From Rhizobium sp. R635 (GTDB lineage: Bacteria > Pseudomonadota > Alphaproteobacteria > Rhizobiales > Rhizobiaceae), in NCBI RefSeq assembly GCF_002211285.1, contig NZ_LOKX01000001.1:496001-560000 (forward strand): a stretch of DNA of 64,000 nucleotides. The letters are read 5' to 3'. Each line of letters starts with the position of its first letter. Positions within the stretch are counted from its first letter, which is position 1. A model generated the notes under the pieces. It saw nothing but the letters and a program-made list of their open reading frames with translations, was not told the DNA's origin and searched no databases. Made by a program: the position numbers and the translations under genes. Shown piece by piece: positions 38,061-47,688 of this stretch.

Positions 38061-41000
38061 GTGCAAACCAATCTGATGACATCGAGGAAATTCGCGCCAC
38101 TGTTCTGGACGCAGTTTCTGACCGCCTTCAACGACAATTTCCTCAAGAATACCCTGGTCTTCCTCATCCTCTACAAAATGTCGGCGAGCGAGGGCGCGGC
38201 ACTGGTGACGCTGGCCGGCGTCATCCTCATCGTGCCCTTCCTGCTGCTCTCCGCACTCGGCGGCGAAATCGCCGACAAGCACGACAAGGCTGAGGTGGCC
38301 GAGCTCTTGAAACGCTGCGAGATCGGCATTGCCGCCCTTGCCGTTGTCGGCCTCGGCTTCTCCTCGATTTTTGTGTTGATGGCCGCACTCTTCGGCTTTG
38401 GCGTCATCTCGGCGCTGTTCGGGCCGATCAAATACGGCATCCTGCCCGATCATCTCGAACGCCGCGACCTGCCGAAGGCCAATGCCTGGATCGAGGGCGG
38501 CACCTTCATCGCCATCCTCGGCGGCACGATCATCGCAGCTCTTGCCTTTTCCAGCGGCGACAACGTCGTCCTCTTCGGCTCGATGATGATGGGGCTGTCG
38601 GTGCTCTGCTGGCTGTCAGCCCGCATGATCCCGGCGACCGGCTCCAAGGCGCCCGATCTTCAGATCGACCGCAACGTCATCCGCTCCAGCTTCACGCTGG
38701 TCATGGAAATCCGTCAGGACAAGCGGCTGTGGCGCTCGGCGCTGATGAATTGCTGGTTCTGGCTGGTCGGCGCCTTCATTCTCTCCATCCTGCCGACCAT
38801 GGTGACCGAGCTGCTCGGCGGCTCCGAGCTCGTCGTGCCGGCCTATCTCACGGTCTTTGCCATCGCTGTCGCCGTCGGTTCGGGCATTGCCGCCTGGATG
38901 TCGTCGGGCCGCATCGTGCTCTTGCCGGCGCCTGTCGGCACCGCGCTGCTCGGCCTCTTCAGCCTCGATCTCGCCTGGAACCTCTGGGGCCTCACGTCGA
39001 CGTCGCACGCGACGACGATCCTCGATTTCTTCGCCGGCCCAAATACCATCCGCGTCGCCATCGATCTCGCCGGCATGGCGATATCAGGCGCCTTCATCGC
39101 CGTGCCGACTTTCGCCGGCCTGCAGACTTGGGCGCATGAGGATCGCCGCGCCCGCGTCATCGGTGCCGCCAACGTGCTCTCGGCGCTGTTCATCACCGTC
39201 GGCCTCGGCCTCGTCGCCGTCATCCAGGCACTCGGCGCCTCTATCCCTCAGATCTTGATCGGCCTTGGCGTCATCAATTTCGCCGTCGCCTGGCTGATGC
39301 TGAAGACCCTGCCGACCAATGCCTTCCGCGATTTCATCTCGATCCTGTTCCGCGCCTTCATGCGGCTCGAGGTCGAGGGGCTGGAGAATATCAAGAAGGC
39401 CGGCCCGGCGCCGATCATTGCGCTCAACCATGTCAGCCTGCTCGATGGGGCCTTGGCGCTCGCCATCACCGAGGAAGAGCCGGTCTTCGCCGTCGATTAC
39501 AAGATCGCCCAGGCCTGGTGGGTGCGGCCCTTCCTGAAAATGTGCAAATTCCTGCCGCTCGACCCGACCAAGCCGATGGCGACGCGCTCGCTGATCAAGG
39601 TTGCGCAGGAAGGCAACCCGATCGGCATCTTCCCCGAAGGCCGCCTGACGGTGACCGGCACGCTGATGAAGGTCTATGACGGCGCGGCCATGGTCGCCGA
39701 CAAGACCGACTCGATGGTGGTGCCGGTGAAGATCGACGGGCTGGAGAAGACCTATTTCTCCTATCTCGACGACGGCAAGATCCGCCGCCGGCTGTTTCCC
39801 AAGGTCAAAGTCACCATTCTCGAACCGGTGAAACTGGAAGTGCCGCCGGAGCTGAAAGGCCGCAAACGCCGCACGGCGGCAGGTGCTGCGCTCTACCAGG
39901 TGATGTCGAACCTGCTCTTCCGCACCGCCGATACCTCGTCGACCGTGCTCGATCGCGTCATCGAGGCCGGCCACGAATTCGGCATGAAAAAGCTTGCGGT
40001 CGAAGATCCGGTCACCGGCCGGCTGACCTATGGCAAGCTCTTGACCGGGGCTGCCGTGCTCGGCGCGAAATTCCGCGCCCGCTTTCCGGAACAGAACGTC
40101 GGCGTCATGCTGCCGAATGCCAATGGCGCCGCCGCCACCATTCTCGGCGTCATGAGTGCGGGCAAGGTGCCGGCCATGCTGAATTTTACCGCCGGTGCCG
40201 CCAACATCCTCTCGGCCTGCAAGGCGGCCGAGGTCAAACACGTGCTGACCTCGCGCGCCTTCGTCACCCAGGCCAAGCTCGGCCCTGTCATCGAGGAGCT
40301 GGAAAAGCAGCTGACCATCGTCTGGCTCGATGATCTCAGGGCCGAAATCGGCTTCAAGGACAAGATCATCGGGCTTCTCCGCAAGGCGCGGCCGCTGGTC
40401 AAGCGCCAGGCCGATGATCCCGCCGTCATTCTCTTCACCTCAGGTTCGGAAGGCACGCCGAAGGGCGTGGTGCTCACCCACCGCAACGTGCTGTCGAACG
40501 CCGCCCAGGCCGCTGCCCGCATCGATTTCCACAGCGGCGACAAGGTGTTCAACATCCTGCCGGTCTTCCATTCCTTCGGGCTGACGGCCGGCACCGTGCT
40601 GCCGCTGATCTCCGGCGTGCCGGTCTATTTCTATCCTTCGCCGCTGCATTACCGCATCGTGCCGGAGCTGATCTATGTCTCCAATGCCACGATCATCTTC
40701 GGCACCGATACCTTCCTCAACGGTTATGCGAGAACGGCGCATCCCTACGACTTCCGCTCGATCCGCTATATCTTCGCCGGCGCCGAGCCGGTGAAGGCCG
40801 CAACCCGCCACACCTATATGGAAAAATTCGGCCTGCGCATCCTCGAAGGCTACGGCGTCACCGAGACGGCGCCTGTGATTTCGATCAACACGCCGATGTA
40901 CAACCGCTCCGGCACGGTCGGCAAAATCCTGCCGGGCATGGAATGGAAGCTCGAACCGGTGCCCGGCATCGACGAGGGCGGAAGGCTGCATGTGCGCGGC

Positions 41001-41456
41001 GCCAATGTCATGGCCGGCTACCTCCGCGCCGAAAAGCCCGGCGTGCTCGAACCGCTCGCCGATGGCTGGCACGACACCGGCGACATCGTCACCATCGATG
41101 AAGACGGCTTCGTCAAGATCCGCGGCCGCGCCAAGCGCTTCGCCAAGATCGGCGGCGAAATGGTGTCGCTGGCGGCGATCGAAGCGCTCGCCGCCGAACT
41201 CTGGCCCGGCGCTCTCTCGGTCGTCTCCTCGCTCCCCGACCCCAAGAAAGGCGAGCGCCTGGTGCTGCTCACCGACGCCGAAACCGCCACCCGCACCGAA
41301 TTCCTCGCCTTCGCCAAATCGAAGGGCGCCATGGACATGATGGTCCCGGCCGAAGTCACGATCGGCAAGGTGCCGGTGCTGGGCTCCGGCAAGGTCGATT
41401 TCGTCGCGGCGCGCAAGCTGGCGGAGGGTGCGGCTGAGAAAGAGGAGGCCGCGTAG
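38061..41456 (+). CDS. LplT-PlsC-Aas three-domain fusion: lysophospholipid flippase, acyltransferase and acyl-ACP synthetase
   Basis: An 1131-residue protein. Residues about 10-410 are an MFS-type transporter like LplT (FWTQFLTAFNDNFLKNTLVF). Residues about 430-640 are a PlsC acyltransferase with NHVSLLDG (HX4D) and FPEGRLT. Residues about 660-1125 are an AMP-binding ligase with LFTSGSEGTPKGVVL, YGVTETAP and DTGDIV. In E. coli LplT and Aas are separate and together recycle lysophosphatidylethanolamine. Here flipping, acyl activation and transfer would be in one chain. GTG start behind AAAGAGGG; an ATG five codons on is possible. Confidence 0.93.
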   Translation: MQTNLMTSRKFAPLFWTQFLTAFNDNFLKNTLVFLILYKMSASEGAALVTLAGVILIVPFLLLSALGGEIADKHDKAEVAELLKRCEIGIAALAVVGLGFSSIFVLMAALFGFGVISALFGPIKYGILPDHLERRDLPKANAWIEGGTFIAILGGTIIAALAFSSGDNVVLFGSMMMGLSVLCWLSARMIPATGSKAPDLQIDRNVIRSSFTLVMEIRQDKRLWRSALMNCWFWLVGAFILSILPTMVTELLGGSELVVPAYLTVFAIAVAVGSGIAAWMSSGRIVLLPAPVGTALLGLFSLDLAWNLWGLTSTSHATTILDFFAGPNTIRVAIDLAGMAISGAFIAVPTFAGLQTWAHEDRRARVIGAANVLSALFITVGLGLVAVIQALGASIPQILIGLGVINFAVAWLMLKTLPTNAFRDFISILFRAFMRLEVEGLENIKKAGPAPIIALNHVSLLDGALALAITEEEPVFAVDYKIAQAWWVRPFLKMCKFLPLDPTKPMATRSLIKVAQEGNPIGIFPEGRLTVTGTLMKVYDGAAMVADKTDSMVVPVKIDGLEKTYFSYLDDGKIRRRLFPKVKVTILEPVKLEVPPELKGRKRRTAAGAALYQVMSNLLFRTADTSSTVLDRVIEAGHEFGMKKLAVEDPVTGRLTYGKLLTGAAVLGAKFRARFPEQNVGVMLPNANGAAATILGVMSAGKVPAMLNFTAGAANILSACKAAEVKHVLTSRAFVTQAKLGPVIEELEKQLTIVWLDDLRAEIGFKDKIIGLLRKARPLVKRQADDPAVILFTSGSEGTPKGVVLTHRNVLSNAAQAAARIDFHSGDKVFNILPVFHSFGLTAGTVLPLISGVPVYFYPSPLHYRIVPELIYVSNATIIFGTDTFLNGYARTAHPYDFRSIRYIFAGAEPVKAATRHTYMEKFGLRILEGYGVTETAPVISINTPMYNRSGTVGKILPGMEWKLEPVPGIDEGGRLHVRGANVMAGYLRAEKPGVLEPLADGWHDTGDIVTIDEDGFVKIRGRAKRFAKIGGEMVSLAAIEALAAELWPGALSVVSSLPDPKKGERLVLLTDAETATRTEFLAFAKSKGAMDMMVPAEVTIGKVPVLGSGKVDFVAARKLAEGAAEKEEAA

Positions 41457-41583
41457 GCGGGCGTCTCGTTCGGGTGGCACCTGATGACTATACAGGCAAT
41501 CTACCGCCATGCCACCGAGCAAACGTTGATCCGTTTCGTCATACCGGGTTGTCGAGTTTCGAAGCATCTAGGAGAGAATTCCT

Positions 41584-41928
41584 ATGGCATTTGGCCGTGA
41601 TACAGCGAAGGAGGGCTGGAGATGGGCGCTGATCCTGCTCCACGTCTTGCTATGGGGAGCGTTCGCTTTGCAGGCATACCGGACGGCCAGTACCGACAAA
41701 TATGCTAGCTGCTGGGGGCTCATTCTACTGTATTTCCCGCCGCTGAACATGCTGTTCTGGGCGATTGCGACCCCCAGTCTCGCCGTGGTGCTGGCAGCGA
41801 TTTTTCGTCCGTCAATATGTCGACATTCGTTCTTTCAGGCAGCCTGCCATGGCATGATCCTCATTATCGGATTGCTGTTTTGCAATTATTCCGCTTATGC
41901 GGCAGCCGGTCAGGTTAAATGCCTGTAG
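41584..41928 (+). CDS. Small membrane protein, hypothetical
   Basis: A 114-residue protein with about three hydrophobic segments (ALILLHVLLWGAFALQAY, PPLNMLFWAIATPSLAVVLAAI, GMILIIGLLFCNYSAYAAA). GGAGAG lies eight bases before the ATG. No family recognised. Base use is less GC-rich than its neighbours. Confidence 0.6.
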   Translation: MAFGRDTAKEGWRWALILLHVLLWGAFALQAYRTASTDKYASCWGLILLYFPPLNMLFWAIATPSLAVVLAAIFRPSICRHSFFQAACHGMILIIGLLFCNYSAYAAAGQVKCL

Positions 41929-42042
41929 CGCGGACTAACCTCGCTTTCGCGAAATCAAAGGGCCGAGCCACTCGTCTTGTCTTTCGGAACTCGTCTGACG
42001 GGGAGAAGCGACGCACCTTACGAGCAGAGGGATCGCGGCATA

Positions 42043-42095
42043 TCTCTTCTCCCCGCAGGCGGGAAGAAGGCGGCGGCAGCCACCTTCTCCTCGTT
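42043..42095. repeat. Degenerate RIME fragment
   Basis: CTTCTCCCCGCAGGCGGGAAGAAGG followed by GCCACCTTCTCC, pieces of the RIME hairpin, at the 3' end of the binding-protein gene. Confidence 0.5.
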
Positions 42096-42097
42096 CA

Positions 42098-43099
42098 CTA
42101 AAGGGCGGCTTTGATTTTCTCGGCGACATCAGCCGGAACCCATTGCGACCAGATGGCCTCGTCTTGTTCGAGGAAGCGCTTGGCGCCGTCTTCACCGGTG
42201 CCCTGGTTTTCCGTTTCCCACGCCATGATCTTGCCGACTGTATCGTTGCTCCAGCCGCGCTTGTTGAAATAGGCCATGACTTCGGGGCTGGTGCGGTCGG
42301 CAAACTTCTTGGTAAGGACGGTCATCACCTTGTCGACCGGCCAGTCGGCGACCTTCGGATCGGGGCAGGCGAGGTTGGTGATGCAGCGCTTCCATTCGAC
42401 GGGATCAGCCGGAGCATTCTGTTTGAGCATCACCAGTTGATATTTCCCGAGCAGCGCCGTCGGCGCCCAGTAATAGGTGACGAAGCCTTCCTTGCGTTCA
42501 TAGGCCTTGGCGATTGCACCGTCGAGTCCGGCTGCCGAGCCCGGGTTCATCAGATTGAAGCCCTTGTCGGCGGCTTTGTACGCCTTGAACAGCTGCGTCG
42601 TGACGACAGTCGCTCCCCAGCCTTCGGCGCCGTTGAAGATCACGCCCTTGTTCGGGTCTTCCTGATCGGGAAAGAGTTCGGGATGGGCAAGAGCATCCTC
42701 GACGGTCTTGATGTCGGGATGGGCGTCGGCCAGATATTTCGGGATCCACCAGCCCTGAATGCCGCCATCGGGAAGGGCCGGGGCGCCGAAGACGATTTTG
42801 CCTTCCTGAACACCGCGCGGAACGATCTCGGGCAGCAGGTCGATCCAGGTTTCGGATGAGACGTCGGGTTCGCTCTTCTCCACCATCGATGTCGTGGTCG
42901 GCACCGTGTCGCCGGGAACGGTTTCGACGTTGCAGCCGTAACCATTCTCAAGAATGAATTTGTCGACGAAAGTCAGGAGTTCGGCGCTCTGCGCATTGTG
43001 GACGGCCAAGACCACGTCTCCGCATTCGGCCGCATGAGAAAGCGATGCGCCGCCGGCAAGGCCGGCCAGCAGACATGTGGATGCAAGCAATTTTTTCAT
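42098..43099 (-). CDS. Glycine betaine/proline-type ABC transporter substrate-binding protein
   Basis: A 333-residue periplasmic binding protein (OpuAC/ProX fold). Signal peptide MKKLLASTCLLAGLAGG..SHA. Aromatic residues likely to cage a quaternary amine are in ETWIDLLPE, QGWWIPKYL, EGWGATV and YYWAPTAL. The ligand is inferred to be betaine, choline or a related compound. No permease or ATPase is adjacent, so it is an orphan. It is divergent from a LysR regulator with a palindrome between, so it is probably induced by that regulator. Confidence 0.88.
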   Translation of the reverse strand: MKKLLASTCLLAGLAGGASLSHAAECGDVVLAVHNAQSAELLTFVDKFILENGYGCNVETVPGDTVPTTTSMVEKSEPDVSSETWIDLLPEIVPRGVQEGKIVFGAPALPDGGIQGWWIPKYLADAHPDIKTVEDALAHPELFPDQEDPNKGVIFNGAEGWGATVVTTQLFKAYKAADKGFNLMNPGSAAGLDGAIAKAYERKEGFVTYYWAPTALLGKYQLVMLKQNAPADPVEWKRCITNLACPDPKVADWPVDKVMTVLTKKFADRTSPEVMAYFNKRGWSNDTVGKIMAWETENQGTGEDGAKRFLEQDEAIWSQWVPADVAEKIKAAL

Positions 43100-43207
43100 T
43101 TTTTGTTCCCTCTGTTCTGCGGCCTCAAGAAGTCAGAGTGCCGCGACGATCGCTATGAAAGCGGCAGGCAGGCCTTGAGGACAAGGCACATAAAAATCCG
43201 GCATGTG

Positions 43208-43222
43208 TTGAGTTAAACTCAA
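43208..43222. promoter_or_regulatory. Candidate LysR-type operator (TTGAGTT-A-AACTCAA)
   Basis: Perfect 7-1-7 palindrome with the T-N11-A layout of LysR boxes, midway between the divergent binding-protein gene and the LysR gene. Confidence 0.6.
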
Positions 43223-43304
43223 GACAGGGCGGAATAGCCGGGTTATTATGCGGCAATATCAACGCTGCTATCGGCATGCAGCCAGGGATGGATGGGAGAA
43301 ATCG

Positions 43305-44243
43305 ATGGTTCGCCGTTTCTATGGTCTGCCGTCCCTGACCGCTCTTGCCACCTTCGAGGCCTCCGCCCGCCACGGCAATTTCACCTTGGCGGCGGCCGAG
43401 CTCAACGTCACCACCGGGGCGGTCAGCCGGCAGATCAAGTCGATGGAGCAGGAAATCGGCGCCGCTCTTTTCGTGCGCACCGGCAAGGGGGTGATGCTGA
43501 CCGCACCCGCCGAGGAATTATACCGGGCCTTGGCAAGCGGCTTCTCCAAGGCTTCCGATGTCGTCAATTCGATCAAGCAGGGAAACAGCGCGCGCAACGT
43601 GACCATTGCTTGCAGCGACGTGTTCGGGACGATGTGGCTGATCCCCAGGATGCCGGATTTCTGGCGGCGTTTCCCCGATATATCGGTCGATCACCTGATC
43701 GGTGACAGCTTCAAGATCTTCCACCGCTCCCAGCTGGAGCTTCGCATCCGCTACGGATCGGGCAAATGGATCGACGAGACGGCGGAATTTCTCTTTGAAG
43801 ACTGTCTCTATCCGGTCTGCAGTCCGGGTTTTGCGGAGAGGCACGCCGGCGCCTCGGCCGCCGATCTTGCCGATCTGCCGCTGTTGAATGTCGAGTGGGT
43901 CGAGCCCGGCTGGACCGGTTGGGAAGAGGTGCTGGCGCGCGGCGGCGTGCCCTATCACGCCTCCAGCGGAAGACGTTTCGGCAAGTTCAGCGTGGCGCTC
44001 CAGGCTGCCATGGCCGACCAGGGGCTGGTCGTCGGATGGCACCGTATGGTCGCCCCCCTCATCGAAAAGGGGGATCTGTTGCGCTTCACTGATCTAGTCG
44101 TTCCCGATCCCGGGGCCTATTACCTCACCTGGAACAGCACCCGCGCGCTGCCTCCCGCTGCCGCGTCGCTGCGCGACTGGATCAGGGCAATCGCCGAGGA
44201 GGAAAGACGCGTGCCGATGCCCTGCGGTAAAGCACCTTCCTGA
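43305..44243 (+). CDS. LysR-family regulator, GcvA-like
   Basis: A 312-residue LTTR. The HTH is at about residues 10-65 (ALATFEASARHGNFTLAAAELNVTTGAVSRQIK) and the effector domain starts at about 95 (VTIACSDVFGTMWLIPRM). The GcvA/AmpR subgroup is suggested by SLTALATFEA. The ATG at 43305 has GGGAGAA upstream; an ATG 19 codons earlier does not. Likely regulator of the divergent betaine-type binding protein. Confidence 0.9.
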   Translation: MVRRFYGLPSLTALATFEASARHGNFTLAAAELNVTTGAVSRQIKSMEQEIGAALFVRTGKGVMLTAPAEELYRALASGFSKASDVVNSIKQGNSARNVTIACSDVFGTMWLIPRMPDFWRRFPDISVDHLIGDSFKIFHRSQLELRIRYGSGKWIDETAEFLFEDCLYPVCSPGFAERHAGASAADLADLPLLNVEWVEPGWTGWEEVLARGGVPYHASSGRRFGKFSVALQAAMADQGLVVGWHRMVAPLIEKGDLLRFTDLVVPDPGAYYLTWNSTRALPPAAASLRDWIRAIAEEERRVPMPCGKAPS

Positions 44244-44389
44244 GACCGTCAGAAAGTGCTGCACGCCGCCTCCGGCTTCTTCAGCCTGAGGTCGAGAACG
44301 GGCGGCGCGGCGAGCGGATAGACGGCGACGACAAACGAAAACAGGCGGCAATTGCGGCCGCCTGTGAGGTGTCTCGAATAAAGCGCCCG

Positions 44390-44797
44390 TTACTTCTGTT
44401 CGGGCGCCAGGAACTCGGCGCAATAGGACGGGCCGTTGACGCCGGGGATGTCGGCGACGGTGCGGATGTCGCGGATCGTGTAGTCGGAGCTGGTGGTGAT
44501 TTCGGCCTGGCAGCGCAGATAGGCGGTGCGGGCGGCGGAAATCTGCTTGCCGCGCTTGCCGTCGGCGCCTTCGGCGTATTTCGCCGGAATGCGCACGGTC
44601 TTGTAGCCGCCGCGCCATGTATAGATGGTGGAGGCGCCTTCCTCGCGGTCGCTGATCGGCGGGCCGAAGGCGGCAAAGAAGATGCCGGCCGACTTGCCGA
44701 CCCAGCGGGCCTCGATCGGATTGCCGGCGGAAGGAATGGTCGTGCATCCGGCGAGCGCAATCGCAAGCCCGGCCGCGGTCATAGTGCGGAGTTTCAT
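44390..44797 (-). CDS. Small lipoprotein, hypothetical
   Basis: A 135-residue lipoprotein with lipobox LAGC (Cys at 18) and a mature domain with WVGKSAGIFFAAFGPPISD and paired cysteines (YLRCQAE, SYCAEF). This build is common in rhizobia without an assigned function. The 146 bases downstream and 263 bases upstream hold no other gene I can support. Confidence 0.78.
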   Translation of the reverse strand: MKLRTMTAAGLAIALAGCTTIPSAGNPIEARWVGKSAGIFFAAFGPPISDREEGASTIYTWRGGYKTVRIPAKYAEGADGKRGKQISAARTAYLRCQAEITTSSDYTIRDIRTVADIPGVNGPSYCAEFLAPEQK

Positions 44798-45060
44798 CGT
44801 GTCGTCCCTGATCTCTAGCGCGTTGGCTGCGAAGCCGCCGTCACGGCGGTTTCGCCTGTCCCGCCGAGCCCTTTAGCGCGGAACCCGGCAAAAGAAAATT
44901 GGCGCTTTCACACTTCCGTTCGATTTGCTTCGGGTGTGTCTTTTTGCAGCAGCCGCTACCGTTCGAGGCCTGTCACGCCCCCGTCAAAAATTCCATCGAC
45001 TTTTTGGAATTTGGTGCTTGTGCAACCAGATAGGCTGTTCTATAGAAGCGCCGCTGGTCA

Positions 45061-45137
45061 CGGAGTGTAGCGCAGTCTGGTAGCGCACCACGTTCGGGAC
45101 GTGGGGGTCGAGTGTTCGAATCACTCCACTCCGACCA
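45061..45137 (+). tRNA. tRNA-Pro (anticodon CGG)
   Basis: Acceptor stem CGGAGTG / CACTCCG, anticodon loop TTCGGGA with CGG, T arm GAGTGTTCGAATCACTC, discriminator A and encoded CCA at 45135-45137. Followed closely by an intrinsic terminator. Confidence 0.97.
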
Positions 45138-45142
45138 GCTAG

Positions 45143-45167
45143 AAACCCCGCTCCGGCGGGGTTTTTC
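45143..45167 (+). terminator. Terminator of tRNA-Pro
   Basis: Nine-base stem AAACCCCGC / GCGGGGTTT with a TCCG loop and a T run ending TTTTTC. Confidence 0.85.
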
Positions 45168-45260
45168 ATTCTTGGGCATTGCTGTATAAAAGCATGGGAA
45201 CGCGCGTGTCGTCCTGTAGTTCGGAGCGGCGACGTTGCCGCAAAAGTGAGCCTTAGATGC

Positions 45261-46397
45261 TCACTTGGTCTGAGCCAACTTGGCGGGCTCAGGCAGTTCG
45301 ACTTCAGCAACCGTCCGAAGGCGAGCCGCGTAATCTCCGGATGAGTCGAACTCGGCAGGGATTTTGGTCAGATACACCTCAATCTCGGCCAGCGTGCGAG
45401 GCCGATGATTGGGAATACGCTTCCACCAATCCACGAGATCGTCCAGATCCTGCGATGTCCATTGGCGCCATGTGTCCTCGCGCTTGCTGCGGATCTCATT
45501 GATATAGCTCGCGGTCAAGGGAGTGCCATACAAGCCCTTCTCACCGGGATCGACGTACCTGAAGTAAACGGGCAACGCCTTTACGCTGGCGACCCGCGAG
45601 AAGTTGTCCTGATCAACCTGGTTGCTGGCGAGAAGTGTTTCAAAAAAGCCGCGTCCCTGCGTGTGTTCTCTCGCGATCAGAACGTTGAAATTTGCGTCCA
45701 GCATATATGCGGTATCTTCTTCCGGATCGTAGACGTCAGCAAAGACGTGACCCGGCAGTGATGGCGTGTTGGCAGAAATCAGGGCGGCTTTCAGCCCTAG
45801 TGCTTCGGCAACCATCATGACCCGGATCGTGAAATCGCTACAATTTCCGCTGGTGCCCAAAAGCATGCTCTTGAAATCGTTCGGGACTGTGTCCCTGACC
45901 TCATAAGTCGGCATCGACCCATTCACTCGCAGCATGGCAAACGTGATGAGCGCCCTCCGCTTCGTTTCTGCCAGGGTCAAGTTTCTCGGATCGCGCTCGA
46001 ATTCTGCCAGCAAGCTAGAGTGAAGAAGCTTTTTGATATCGCGGGGGGATGTCGTTTCGAAGTTCGTCTTCAGATCGAGGAGAGGTCCTCTGAAGCGTTT
46101 GACGAAATCAAGGTCGTCCTTTGTCACACCATGTTCGGCGGGAACGAGTTTCAAGCCTTCCGGCGTCTCGGCATAAGCCAGGGGCAAATTGCCTAGTTGT
46201 TTCAGATTCTCCGCCACCGCGGTCAGCTGCTTCAGATTTTCCGACATGGCGGCGAGCTGCCTGTTGATCTGCTTATTCTCGGCTCTCAGCTTTGTTGTGG
46301 CCTTGTAGTTCTGAACGGCGACGCCCACAATGAACGCCGCCCCAAGACAGATTGCAACTGCAAGAACTCGCTTCCCGCCCAAACGCGACACGATCAT
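45261..46397 (-). CDS. Membrane-anchored transglutaminase-like cysteine protease-fold protein
   Basis: A 378-residue protein. One N-terminal membrane segment (VLAVAICLGAAFIVGVAVQ, about 11-29), a coiled coil (about 35-70), then a transglutaminase-like domain with the triad C186 (GNCSDFTI), H217 (GHVFADVYD) and D234 (YMLDANFN). All three residues are present, so it should be active as a protease, amidase or cross-linking enzyme outside the membrane. Lower GC than the flanks, next to tRNA-Pro and with no functional neighbour, so it is probably acquired. Substrate unknown. Confidence 0.78.
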   Translation of the reverse strand: MIVSRLGGKRVLAVAICLGAAFIVGVAVQNYKATTKLRAENKQINRQLAAMSENLKQLTAVAENLKQLGNLPLAYAETPEGLKLVPAEHGVTKDDLDFVKRFRGPLLDLKTNFETTSPRDIKKLLHSSLLAEFERDPRNLTLAETKRRALITFAMLRVNGSMPTYEVRDTVPNDFKSMLLGTSGNCSDFTIRVMMVAEALGLKAALISANTPSLPGHVFADVYDPEEDTAYMLDANFNVLIAREHTQGRGFFETLLASNQVDQDNFSRVASVKALPVYFRYVDPGEKGLYGTPLTASYINEIRSKREDTWRQWTSQDLDDLVDWWKRIPNHRPRTLAEIEVYLTKIPAEFDSSGDYAARLRTVAEVELPEPAKLAQTK

Positions 46398-46856
46398 TCA
46401 TTGATCTCCCATTCATCCAAGGGGTGTATATATAGCGGAGACCATTTCTGGGCTATCTTATATTTTGCCTTTTCCCGATTGATACGGCGCCGCACTGCAC
46501 AGCAGTGCTCCTACCCGATCGACCCCGATACTCGCGGCCATCTGAGGCGATGCCGCGTCATTTGCATGGACACCAGGAAAACTGCCAGCCGAATTTCCGA
46601 CAAACGGCCCCGATAGCCAACGCGTTGCCGTCCGCAATCTCGCCAAAGGCGGCTCTGATGGGTGCTCGGCAGCTTTCGATCGGGATCGCCAGGTTCGCGT
46701 TCGTCCGGATCAGTATGATTACCGATGCGGCAATCCCGATTCGCAGCTCGCAGATTCTGTTGAAGCGCCTCGTGTTTGCCCCGAAGGATATAATTTTAGG
46801 GATTGCTAACGAACAAATCGACGGCGTGATGGTTCTCCCTCCAGGAGGAAGTAGCC
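46398..46856. other. Gap upstream of the transglutaminase-like gene
   Basis: 459 bases. A frame through 46505-46999 is open but has no family features and overlaps the small gene at 46857, so I reject it. No tRNA, repeat or clear terminator seen. Confidence 0.4.
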
Positions 46857-47042
46857 ATGAAGACCATGAACAATCGCCAAGTTCGTATCCCCGGTCCTCG
46901 CGAACACGATATTGCCGAGCATTGCCGCAAGTTCGGGATCGGCCCGGCGGAGGAGAAGAAGCTGAAGAAACTCCTCGGCCATCGGGCGCCGCTTCATGAA
47001 ATCCAGGCCAATGCTCCACCGCGGCAGCCAAGGTGGCGTTAG
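46857..47042 (+). CDS. Small basic hypothetical protein
   Basis: A 61-residue protein (REHDIAEHCRKFGIGPAEEKKLKKLLGHRAPLHEIQ) with a perfect AGGAGG eight bases before the ATG. The layout resembles small DUF3606-type rhizobial proteins (an acidic-basic helix around a KFGIGPAEE turn), but I cannot assign a family. Confidence 0.6.
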   Translation: MKTMNNRQVRIPGPREHDIAEHCRKFGIGPAEEKKLKKLLGHRAPLHEIQANAPPRQPRWR

Positions 47043-47067
47043 GTTGAGAAGGCATCCGGAATACGCA

Positions 47068-47268
47068 TCAGTGCCGTGGTTGCCGCGACAGCATGAGAAT
47101 GTAGTCGTCAGCGATATCGGCAACCACCATGGCTGCTTCAGCGGGCGAATATCCCTTGCTGACAGCGTCGCTGACGATCTTCATCACGGCCGATTCAAGT
47201 GCCCCCCGGCAATCGGAAAGAGTGTCGGCATGTGAGCATTTTGCCCGAAATTCCAATACGTTGTTCAT
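47068..47268 (-). CDS. Small hypothetical protein
   Basis: A 66-residue helical protein (MNNVLEFRAKCSHADTL.. then YSPAEAAMVVADIADDYILML). GGAGGG lies before the ATG at 47268; an upstream start at 47289 lacks one. No family recognised. Convergent with the preceding small gene. Confidence 0.6.
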   Translation of the reverse strand: MNNVLEFRAKCSHADTLSDCRGALESAVMKIVSDAVSKGYSPAEAAMVVADIADDYILMLSRQPRH

Positions 47269-47688
47269 GGCATACCCTCCGTCTGACATTGCTGAGCCAT
47301 GCGCAGAAGCCCGCCTTCCACGAAGGGTCGAGCCGTGATCCCCATGGCGTGTCGCTCTTGGAGACCAAATGATTATCGCAAGGCTACGATGGCACAGGGG
47401 CTGCGGTATTCAAGCGGATGCTGATATTAAGGTAAGCCAGTAGGGTTAATTCACCCAGAGATTGTGCATCGACGTTCAGGCGAGGCTGTCAGGCTACGGT
47501 GCAACCGTTGTTTGTCTGTCATTTTCCTGGACAGAAGCGCGGTCTTTCTGCACCGAGGCTGGACATTCCACGCTCCGGCCTCGGCGCCGGCATTAACGCT
47601 TGCCCCGATCGGCCAAAAGCCCGCTTGTAGGCTCACGGCCGGCTCTGCCGGCTTTCGCGGCCACGGCTTCGATGTCGCTCGCGCTCGT
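47269..47688. other. Gap without recognisable genes
   Basis: 420 bases between a small orphan gene and the 3' end of an acetyltransferase gene. I see no tRNA, terminator or protein with family features. Confidence 0.4.

Noticed and set aside
46505..46999. 164-codon frame in the gap before 46857
   Set aside because: No family features and overlaps a small gene with a perfect ribosome binding site in another frame.
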